This document shows, piece after piece, positions 1-9,700 of a DNA stretch of 64,000 bases. The stretch is from Paraescarpia echinospica. Lineage: Eukaryota; Annelida; Polychaeta; Sabellida; Siboglinidae. The position numbers and the translations under genes are program-made. Under the pieces are notes generated by a model that ran no database searches, was not told the origin of the DNA, and saw only the letters and a list, made by a program, of their open reading frames with translations. The stretch lies in the NCBI GenBank assembly GCA_020002185.1, contig CM034531.1, positions 81,363,360-81,427,359 on the forward strand. Reading direction: 5' to 3'. The stretch's first letter is position 1; each line of letters opens with the position of its first letter.

Positions 1-1526
1 TAGTCGGTTGGCTTTATTCCCGGGCAGGGTTCTATGAGGTTGGATAATTTAGTACCTATATCGACGAAGAAATTGTTAAAATGATTAGCTATTTCTTTAT
101 TTTCTAATACTACTATGTTATCGCCAACATGAAACTTGTTCAAATATGTGGTATCAGATTTTCTTTTACCTATTATGCTGTTAAGAGTTTTCCAAGTTGC
201 TCTTATATTAGTCTTACAATCGTCGAGTTTTTTTCTGTAATATTTTTTCTTTTCTAGACGTAATAATTTTGTTAACTTATTTTTGTAATTTTTGTAGCGG
301 ATTTCTGTTAATTCTGTCCTATTTTTTAGAAACGCTAAGTACATGTTATTCTTCTTTATGCAAGCGTTTTTTAGCCCTCTTGATAACCAAGGTTTATCAT
401 TCTTTTTTGTCTCTCCTGAATACGTTGTAGTTTTTACAGGACAGGCATCGTTATAAGTATTATTTAGCATTTGCATAAAGCGCGAGAATGCTAAATCAGG
501 GTTTGACTCGTTCATTACAGTGTCCCAGTTTGCATAATTTAAATCGTGCTTAAATTTGTTTAATGAGTCCTCATCTAACGTTCTGTTATATTTATATGTT
601 GGATCATCGTTAATAACCGCATAAGTGCTGTTGTCACACAGGACGAAAATTGGCATATGGTCTGTAGCATCGCTTAAAACAATGCCGCACATTTTGTTTC
701 TACACAGTTCAGAACAGAAAATGTTATCTATTATACTAGCAGTCGTGCTTGTTACTCGTGTGGGCCTGGTGATCAAGGGATATAATCCAGAGCTGAACAT
801 TTGATCAATGAAATATTTTGATTCAGCTTGCTCTTCGCAGTGCAATAGATCTATATTGTAATCACCACATATATACACGATTTTGCTGGTGAGATTTCCC
901 AGTATGAATGAGAGATTGTCATTAAATTTGCTGATGCTGGTATTCGGTGCTCTATACATACAACCGACATTGATTTTTTCGTGTTTATTAATTTGTATCT
1001 CAATAAAGATGCTTTCAAAACAGTCATCAACAGCATACGATATATTCCTTAAACAAATATCAGAAGACTGGCAATTGTTAAGTACAGATTCACACACATA
1101 TATGGCAACGCCGCCACCGTGTTTGTTTTTTCTGGAATTACAGTACAGTTTGTAACCCGAAAATACGACATCGTTACAGTTTACTTCACTTCCGTCCCAA
1201 TTGTTTTCTTTAAGCCACGTTTCTGATATAGCAATTATATGGAATTTATACTCCATGCTTTGGATAGTATCTTTAATCTTGGGTAAGTTAGCTTTTAAAC
1301 TCCGAGCATTAAAGTGTATCATACTCAGTTTGATTGGCTGGTTTTTGCCAACACTGCTAAAGTTTGTTGAAAATTGTGCTGGGGTGTAGTATTTACACTG
1401 CGTGGGCAAATCGTTATACAACAAACAATCAGTATCAATATCGTGTTCGTAACAGTGTTCATTATAATCAAACGGTGTATCATACGGAGGCGTTAACTCG
1501 TCATTTTGTTGTGTAGTTGACGCCAT
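1..1526 (-). CDS. LINE ORF2 N-terminal part (endonuclease), runs off left edge
   Basis: Reading the minus strand from an ATG at 1526, the frame stays open for about 508 codons to the window edge. It looks like the apurinic-type endonuclease plus linker of a CR1-like non-LTR retrotransposon. Visible motifs in order are HFNARSL, ISETWL, GGGVAIYV, YRAPN, GDYNID and ATDHMPIF, followed by a lysine-rich linker (KKYYRKKLDDCKTN) and AIANHFNNFF-type sequence (here EIANHFNNFFVDIG) that normally precedes the reverse transcriptase. No stop or frameshift was met on hand translation. The preceding ORF1 remnant ends 53 bp upstream. The reverse transcriptase would lie left of position 1. Family assignment below superfamily is uncertain. 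Confidence 0.85.
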   Translation of the reverse strand, partial: MASTTQQNDELTPPYDTPFDYNEHCYEHDIDTDCLLYNDLPTQCKYYTPAQFSTNFSSVGKNQPIKLSMIHFNARSLKANLPKIKDTIQSMEYKFHIIAISETWLKENNWDGSEVNCNDVVFSGYKLYCNSRKNKHGGGVAIYVCESVLNNCQSSDICLRNISYAVDDCFESIFIEIQINKHEKINVGCMYRAPNTSISKFNDNLSFILGNLTSKIVYICGDYNIDLLHCEEQAESKYFIDQMFSSGLYPLITRPTRVTSTTASIIDNIFCSELCRNKMCGIVLSDATDHMPIFVLCDNSTYAVINDDPTYKYNRTLDEDSLNKFKHDLNYANWDTVMNESNPDLAFSRFMQMLNNTYNDACPVKTTTYSGETKKNDKPWLSRGLKNACIKKNNMYLAFLKNRTELTEIRYKNYKNKLTKLLRLEKKKYYRKKLDDCKTNIRATWKTLNSIIGKRKSDTTYLNKFHVGDNIVVLENKEIANHFNNFFVDIGTKLSNLIEPCPGIKPTD

Positions 1527-1579
1527 GGTTAAGTCATCACAAAAACGTTTGCCAGGATAGTCAACAGGTACTTGGTAGT

Positions 1580-1825
1580 TTAACCACGGTTTGCGACATC
1601 ATGTCGCTCTCTTACCACCAGTTTGTCAAATGACAAATATGCGAATCTGCCCTCTTCCCTGGCCTTCATCATTTTTGGTAGCAGTTCTTTCCGCCTCGCC
1701 ATGACCCTCTGCGAATAGTCCTCGTTCACGTAGATGCCACGAGGCCGTTTCTTCTTCGCCGCCTGCAGTACCAGCTCGCGATCCTTGAACGACTCGAACT
1801 TGACCACGATGGTCCGGGCTCTACA
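1580..1825 (-). pseudogene. LINE ORF1 C-terminal remnant
   Basis: The minus-strand frame encodes about 80 residues typical of the C-terminus of LINE ORF1 proteins: VVKFESFKDRELVL, then RGIYVNEDYSQRVM, RRKELLPKM and YLSFDKLV. The related sequence stops abruptly near 1825, where unrelated DNA begins, so the element is 5'-truncated inside ORF1. It sits directly upstream of the endonuclease ORF at 1-1526 in the same orientation, as in a bicistronic LINE. The ATG at 1807 is internal to the domain. Confidence 0.75.
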
Positions 1826-4669
1826 TCCTCAGCCAAGTGAAATGTTTAGTCTGTCTGGTACCGGTTTCCCACACTTGTTCAAAGATTATTTACTGAGTGG
1901 CAGGTTGTACCATATTTGACTGCAGTACCGCCCATACCTGCATTACTGCCCCCCTCATACCGACCACATGCAGAAACTCATTTATTATTAAACTATGGAA
2001 GATAAACTTGCAGAAATGCAACAAAACGTCATGTAATCCCCATTGAACTACCTCTGGTATTAACAGGGTGTCGCCCATTACACTGTCAGTAACTAATTTC
2101 TTGGTGGATGAATGTCCATATATGCAGTTTAAAACGTCAACTATTCGTGAAACGATGTGCAAGGCATGCGACAATGCAGTCTGTTGAAAGATCACACAAT
2201 TTTGTACATTTCGGCCAAACATTTGGGGATGGCAGCTAGATTTTAGATGCGCTCTGTGACACTTCCTAAATGTATAAAGACCAGCTGGTAGCTGAGACAA
2301 GGGCGAAACATTGTACTTGTGCTACAGTAATTTACATCACCCAAGTTTGTGTTGTTATCATCAGAGCAGCTGCGATTGTAATACGTTTTATTGAAACACT
2401 ATGTTTTATTTACGGGTCTGCATCAGGGAAAAAAAGTGGGTACGCACTCCTCAGAAATACAAATAATTGGTGTCCAAATACATAAGGACAAAATAATTAC
2501 ATTTACAAAGGTGTCTTAAAACATACGGTACAGAAAAATAATTATTTTTCTGGATTTTTAGGGTGTCCCAAATCAGACGGTGTCCCAATACATACGGTCA
2601 TTACAGTACACCAAATGTTGTGTTAATTTGAAATTCTGTGTGGTATCATCTACAGTGTTCCAGCTAGCCTTTTCCCAAAGGCGTTGTGCCCTGCCCTCAT
2701 TTTTATGTGATTCGTAGCTTTTATTTTGCACCCTGTGCCTTTTTGGGGCGCCCTGTGCTTTTTTAAGCACCTTTCAAAGTGCCACCATCGCAGTTGCCCT
2801 GCCAACCATCATCATCACCATGCCATATGATCGCTATACTCGATCTAACATGCCATCTCGAGGTTACGCGAATAGGTCACGCACGTACGTCTTAACCAAT
2901 CAAAACGCACGATCGAATCACATCGAAGCAAGCCATTTTGTTAAAATGTTCACGGCATAAGTAAGTAAGTAACTTTATTTTACAACCTAACATAGAGTTA
3001 ACACATACATGTCTTACAAATGGAAATATATTATATTACAACTAAAAGCGTCTTCCAGTGACACCGTCATTACTCTATGAATACTAAATCACAACAATCA
3101 TCAAAATCATGTTCAACGAATCACTAAAATTAATTACCAGCCCATCTCTGTACTATATAATATATTAAACCGGAGTATTATTTAACATATAGTATGTGCT
3201 GTGACTGGTGATACATGATAACGAACTGAGAAGTCTGATTCATTGAAACATATGTAAGTGAAGAGAGACGCGATCCAAACATTTTTAATTGGTTTACAAA
3301 GAGTGTAAAAAACGATAATAGACTTACAAACAAAAGTAGATTTTCATTTAATCAGTTTAACTTTAAGCGTACGAAAATGCCAACAAGAAAAAGGAAACTG
3401 GCCAGTATTTTTTCAGTTAGGTGGGTAAAAATAAATTGTCATGTTCGAAATTAGTCGAAATCATTGGTCTGCGGGTTTGTAATTTATATAGGTGGTCCCA
3501 AATTTCACCGTACACAATAGGAACAATCATTTTTAACAAAACAACCTGAACAAACTCGTCCATAACATATTCATATTCTGAATCTATACCATATATTTAA
3601 TCAAATTTGTGCAAACAGATTGTTTGGAAAGTTGTTTTAAGTTAAGTAATTACAATTGCAAAACCACCCTCATCAGAATTTCCAAAAATTATCTGGTTAC
3701 CATGGTTACCATTATGCAAATTGATTAGCATTTAATATCTGGCATTCTTTACATAGACTTGATAAATAATTTGTACTGGCAACAGTGGCAGCTGTTTGTC
3801 TCTCTGACACTTAATGCCTTAGTGACTTCAGTATGAAGCTGTTGTTTGTTTATTTGGCAATGTTCTTTTGATTCTGTGAGAAAGTGGTAGATATGTTACT
3901 ATGCTATTATGATATCATGTCGCTAAGATGAAGTCAACTGATATTCGGCACAGTTATATTACTGGTGTAGTGGTAAGTTGAGTGGTTGGGGAGAGAGCTA
4001 GATATGATATTATTATGATATCATATTGTAACTTTTGATGACATCATAGATAGTGTTATTCGGCAGAGTTATATCACTGGACTGGTGTAGTACTAAGTTG
4101 AGCGACTGGAATCGACTGCAGTGGCAGTGTTCTTTTTATAATAGCATATATGTGAGTGTGGTTGATATATATTGTTATAACTCAATGATGTGGTAGTGAC
4201 ATTTATGACCGGCCTCTTCACGGTTACTTATATTTTTGTTGTATGTTCACAGGGTATGTGTTGCCTGCTGATTGGTCAGCCTGTATACAACGATACAATC
4301 CAATAAACCACCTTGCAACTATCTAATGTCAGTGTGACTGTGTAGTATTGCTGCGATACACGAGATTACATTGTCCTAACAACTAGGCCAGTGACCAGTT
4401 ACAATTTATTAATGCGGATAAAGGTGTCTGGTACATATGACTGCCTTTTTTCCCTGGGCAACGCCGAGAAATTAAGCTAGTAGTAACTAGTAATTCTGTA
4501 CTGCCAGGAGCTCGATTTCATAAATATTGACTAAATGCTCAAGTTGACTATCTGAAAATTGATTTCTACGATGTGCCTTCAAAATGTCGTTCACGCGTAA
4601 AAAGTGTCTTCCATCTGCCATGTGCACCCTTTGTCCTTTTCAAAACCTAGCTGGAACACTGCATCTAGG
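1826..4669. other. Intergenic or intronic DNA, no gene recognised
   Basis: This is AT-rich sequence without convincing coding potential. Near 2470-2620 there are two related stretches with a Tc1-like look (ggtgtccaaatacataagg and ggtgtcccaatacatacgg). At 2961-2985 a short gtaagtaagtaac run precedes ctttattttac, which resembles the tail of a retroposon in minus orientation. Two related segments occur around 3940-3990 and 4055-4110, sharing attcggca(c/g)agttatat and ctggtgtagt. Around 4185-4381 a TG...CA block containing aataaa could be a solo LTR, but no target duplication is visible. Upstream LSS exons, including the one for the catalytic DCTAE motif, were not recognised here. Confidence 0.5.
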
Positions 4670-5495
4670 CAGACCCGGGTTCAATTCTTAATTGAATAGG
4701 AATTGAATTGATAAAAAATGCATGGATTTTAATTGAATAGAATCAAAACAGATTGAATTGGAATTGAATCCTGCAAAGTAAGATGAAGTGAATGAATTTA
4801 TCAAAACGGAAAATAAATTTACAACTTTTTTCTATAAATTGACACATGTAAATTACAAAATAAATGTTAAATTGTAACATTATCGGATGTATCCTTTTGG
4901 TGAAAGACCAAAATAATACAACCAACAAATTTATATGCAAGATAGGATTTGTCACCAGACAAAATATGGGCTGCAATTCTTTGTCTAGCAATTCTCTGCT
5001 CTCCCAATCCCTATGTACTCCAGTTTTATTATGCAGCATAGTTGCCAAGTGCTAATTGACCACCAGAAACCAAAATTACTGTTTGCTGAGGGGATGAATT
5101 AGCATTTGCCAATGTCCAGAGTTCAGCATCCCCCTTGTTCTTTAGCCAGGCTGCAAGGTGGTACCAAATTGTGCTGGTGCAGGTTGTCTGCTTGAGTCAA
5201 CATAACTCTTCAGAACACTCAGATTCCAATACTTGGCACAGGGTCTGCTTAGCACTGTCTCTTCTGAGAACAAAGTAGGATTATTATGGACTTCCTGGCT
5301 TATGCAATTAAACAATTTAAACTTTGAAGCTAAAGGGCTACTGTTTGCTAATGTTGCCGATTTGAATTGGAATTGAATAAAAATGAATTGAATTCGAATT
5401 GATCCATTTTGTAAGTATGTTGCATTGAATTCAAATTGATCCTTGGTAAATACACATGAATTGGAATTGATAAAAGTGAGTTGAACCCAGGTCTA
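4670..5495. mobile_element. hAT-like non-autonomous element (copy 1)
   Basis: The ends form terminal inverted repeats of about 14 bp (AGACCCGGGTTCAA at 4671, TTGAACCCAGGTCT ending at 5494, one mismatch). Both subterminal arms are packed with GAATTG hexamers. The interior near 5085-5200 matches, in inverse orientation, the interior of the element at 57293-58140; both share gcctggctaaagaaca (read on the minus strand here). An 8-bp target duplication was not found for this copy, so the hAT label is carried over from copy 2. Confidence 0.6.
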
Positions 5496-5859
5496 GACTG
5501 ATCATAGTTATATAATATGACATCAAATGCATACACCATTTGAAATAAATAGTCCTGGCCAGCAGGACACTAAAGGAAAGTTTGGAATTATCAGAGACTC
5601 TTGGCGATCCAGACAAGATGGTTTGGCGACCACATTTTGTATTGCGACCCAGTTGTTAAAAACTGCTGAGTGAAATAGTACTTTGTGTGTATTTACAACA
5701 CAATTCACAATTACAGTAATCTGAAAAAAGGATTTATAAAATTCATGTTGGTTGTTATAACTACTTACAAAATAGTCACATGAATTAAAATAAATCAGTT
5801 TTCACAATCACACTTCATGGAAGTAAATCTATGACGTATTTAACTGTTTGGTAATTATA
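5496..5859. other. AT-rich stretch, nothing recognised
   Basis: No coding potential, repeat array or element end is visible between the hAT-like element and the 41-bp array. It probably belongs to the LSS intron upstream of the first recognised exon. Confidence 0.4.
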
Positions 5860-6606
5860 ATGAGGTTTACAGTAAGGAGTGTTACATGTCTGTTTAATGA
5901 TGTCTGTTTACAGTAAGGAGTGTTACGTGTCTGTTTAATGATGTCTGTTTACAGTAAGGAGTGTTACATGTCTGTTTAATGATGTCTGTTTACAGTAAGG
6001 AGTGTTACATGTCTGTTTAATGATGTCTGTTTACAGTAAGGAGTGTTACATTCTGTTTAATGATGTCTGTTTACAGTAAGGAGTGTTACATGTATGTTTT
6101 AATAATGTCAGTTTACAGTAAGGAGTGTTACATGTATGTTTAATTATGTCTGTTTACAGTAAGGAGTGTTACATTCTGTTTAATTATGTATGTTTACAGT
6201 GAGGAGTGTTACATTCTGTTTAATGATGTATGTTTACAGTAAGGAGTGTTACATGTATGTTTTAATAATGTCAGTTTACAGTAAGGAGTGTTACATGTAT
6301 GTTTAATTATGTCTGTTTACAGTAAGGAGTGTTACATTCTGTTTAATTATGTATGTTTACAGTGAGGAGTGTTACATTCTGTTTAATGATGTATGTTTAC
6401 AGTAAGGAGTGTTACATGTATGTTTTAATAATGTCAGTTTACAGTAAGGAGTGTTACATGTATGTTTAATTATGTCTGTTTACAGTAAGGAGTGTTACAT
6501 TCTGTTTAATTATGTATGTTTACAGTAAGGAGTGTTACATTCTGTTTAATAATGTCTGTTTAAAGTAAGGGGTGTTACATATATGTTTAATGATGTCTGT
6601 TTACAG
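5860..6606 (+). repeat. 41-bp minisatellite ending in an LSS splice acceptor
   Basis: There are about 18 copies of a 41-bp unit with the core gtctgtttacagtaaggag. The last unit runs directly into the real acceptor tgatgtctgtttacag, followed by the LSS exon at 6607. Every copy therefore repeats the polypyrimidine-AG of the acceptor. Copies differ by small indels and g/a, t/a changes. Confidence 0.9.
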
Positions 6607-6703
6607 TTGCTGAGCATGCGTAATGCTGATGGCGGCTTCTCATCCTACGAGACTCAGCGCGGCGGAGTCCTTCTGGAGCTGCTGAATCCAGCAGAAGTCT
6701 TCG
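6607..6703 (+). CDS. LSS: LSS exon (first in window)
   Basis: The acceptor is tgtttacag at 6598-6606 and the donor is TTCG followed by gtatgac at 6704. It has 32 codons plus one base (ends in phase 1), from [10 protein letters not shown] to NPAEVF. The sequence enters in phase 0, so the missing upstream exon must end in phase 0. Arrays of 41 bp (left) and 19 bp (right) abut it on both sides. Confidence 0.93.
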
Positions 6704-9700
6704 GTATGACACTCGTTCTTTGATAGGACACTTTGTCTTTGGTAGGAAACTTGGTCTTTGGTAGGATACTTGGTCTTTGATATGACATATGGTCTTTGTA
6801 GGACACTTGGTTTTTGATATGATACTTGTTCTTTTGTAGGACACTTGGTCTTTGATAGGACACTGTCTTTGGTAGGACACATGGTCCTTGGTAGGGCACG
6901 TGGTCTTTGATAGGACACTTGTTCTTTGGTAGGACACTTGGTCTTTGGTAGGATACTTGGTCTTTGATATGACATATGGTCTTTGTAGGACATTTGGTTT
7001 TTGATATGACATTTGCTCTTTTGTAGGACACGTGGTCTTTGATAGGACATTTGGTCTTTGTAGGACACTCAGTCTTTGATAGGACACTTGTTCTGTGGTA
7101 AGACACTTGTTCTTTGGTATTTGGTACACATGGTATTTGGTAGGACACTTGGTCTTTGATATGACACTTGTTCTTTGGTAAGACACTTGGTCTTTGTAAG
7201 ACACTTGTTCTATGATAGGACATTTGTTCCATGGTAGGACACTCATTCTTTGATACGACACTTTTCTTATAGTAGGACATTTGTTCTTCTGCGGGACACA
7301 TATTCTTTAGTAGGACACTTGTTCAAAAAGGCACAAAGTAATTCGAAGTCAACATACTAACAACCATAGCCAAAAAGGAAGATTAGAGCCATTGAAAATC
7401 TAAAAAACCACCTTCACCACATTCTGGTTATACGTGTTCGCACTGTGGTACTGTGGCACTGTGGCACTGTGGTACTGTGGCACTGTGGCACTGTGGTACT
7501 GTGGTAAGCTGTGCTGAGCAACGATTGGACTCGTAAACCATCTACAAACACACAATAAGTAACAACTACAATCCATGGAATGATCCTTGCTACAAGACAT
7601 GATGATGATGATGATGATTGGACTTGTGTATATTGGACTTGTGTTGTTGTTTCAACTTGTGTTGTTGATTCGACTTGTGTTTTTGATTCGACTTGTATTA
7701 AACATGTCTGGACTCTCAACAATTACTTGATGTGAAACTAACAAAACTGGCTTAGATGAATAGGCTTAAATAAAAATATTTCTTGTTATCAAATATGTAT
7801 TAATAGTTCTTATGTCTTATAAAAAAAAAGTTGTTCTTGGTATATTTTCGCAACAGACATAGTTACAATGGCATAATTTACATTTTACAGGGGACATCAA
7901 GGTGGATTACACGTATGTTATATGCACATTTTAAAGGGGGTCATCATGGTGGATTACACGTATGTTATATGCACATTTTAAAGGGGACATCAAGGTGGAT
8001 TACACATATGTTATATGCACATTTTACAGGGGACATCATGGTGGATTACATGTATGTTATATGCACATTTTACAGGGGACATCATGGTGGCTTACAAGTA
8101 TGTTATATGCACATTTTACAGGGGACATCATGGTGGATTACACATATGTTAAATGCACATTTTACAGGGGACATCATGGTGGATTACATGTATGTTATAT
8201 GCACATTTTACAGGGGACATCATGGTGGATTACAAGTATGTTATATGCACATTTTACAGGGGACATCATGGTGGATTACACGTATGTTAAATGCACATTT
8301 TACAGGGGACATCATGGTGGATTACACGTATGTTGAGTGCACATCAGCAGTGATGCAGGCATTGAAACACTTCAATGACATACACCCCCAGTATCGAGGC
8401 GCAGAAGTCAGGTCAGTTCACCCCAGCCAGATCCATACTTTTATTTTTCTTATCACAAGTTTGAATTTATGTGCAGATTATATATTTTGGGTTTGTTTTT
8501 AAACTCCAACACATGGCATTGTATTTGTTGTACTTTCTTACTGATCTGGGCAGGGAAATAAAGCTCCAATACTGATGTCATGTAGAATGTGGACTCCTTC
8601 GAATATGTACCCGGGGTATGAATTCTATACAGAATATGTACCCCAAGGTATGAATCCTACATATAATATATATGTCATGGTATAAATTCTATATAGAATA
8701 CATACTCTAATGTATGAATTCTATATAGAATATGTACCCTGGGGTATGTATTCCATGGAGTCCAAATTCTATCTGATACCAGCACAGTTAAATTTTACCT
8801 GAAATTACGGGCATTTTAGCACACTGTTCTTCCAGCAGTTTCAGCCAGAATTGATACCTGTATTTTTTATTTAACTGATTAATATATTTTACTACAGTCA
8901 TTCTCTTTCAGACAGTGTCTCGTAGACGGCCTTCACTATGTGAAGCGGAACCAGAGAAAGGATGGATCGTGGTATGGGTAAGTGAAACATAAGATAGAAT
9001 TACAAGCCGGTGGATTCAGAACAGTTTTCATTAGCTTTAGAAATCCTGTCTTTTGTAACTTGTGCATAAGAAAATTGCAGTAAGCACATTTATTTAACTG
9101 TGACTATGTTCAGCAGTTGCCGTTGTTATTAAGTATTAAATTGTCATGTCCAACAGAACATTTTAAATTCACATCTCTTATGCAGGAGCTGTGATTGTTA
9201 GACTGATGCAAGAGGATGAAGTGTGTGTTTGTTGCAGGAGCTGTGAATGTTAGACTGATGCGAGAGGATGAAGTGTGTTTGTTGCAGGAGTTGTCATTGT
9301 TAGACTGATGTGAGAGGATGAAGTGTGTTTGTTGCAGGAGCTGTGATTGTTAGACTGATGCGAGAGGATGAAGTGTGTTTGTTGCAGGAGCTGCGATTGT
9401 TAGACTGATGTGAGAGGATGAAGTGTGTTTGTTGCAGGAGCTGTGATTGTTAGACTGATGCGAGAGGATGAAGTGTGTTTGTTGCAGGAGCTGCGATTGT
9501 TGGACTGATGCGAGAAGATGAAGTGTGTTTGTTGCAGGAGCTGTGATTGTTAGACCCATGTGAGAGGATGAAGTGTGTTTGGTGCAGGAGCTGCGATTGT
9601 TAGACTGATGCGAGAAGATGAAGTGTGTTTGTTGCAGGAGCTGCGATTGTTATACTGATGTGAGAAGATGAAGTGTGTTTGCGATTGTTAGATGAAGTAT

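Noticed and set aside
4185..4381. Solo LTR ending near tcctaaca
   Set aside because: It has TG...CA-like ends and an aataaa, but no target duplication at any tested boundary and no second copy in the window.
1826..6606. Upstream LSS exon with the DCTAE catalytic motif
   Set aside because: I looked for it on the plus strand and found no match. The intron probably extends beyond the left edge.
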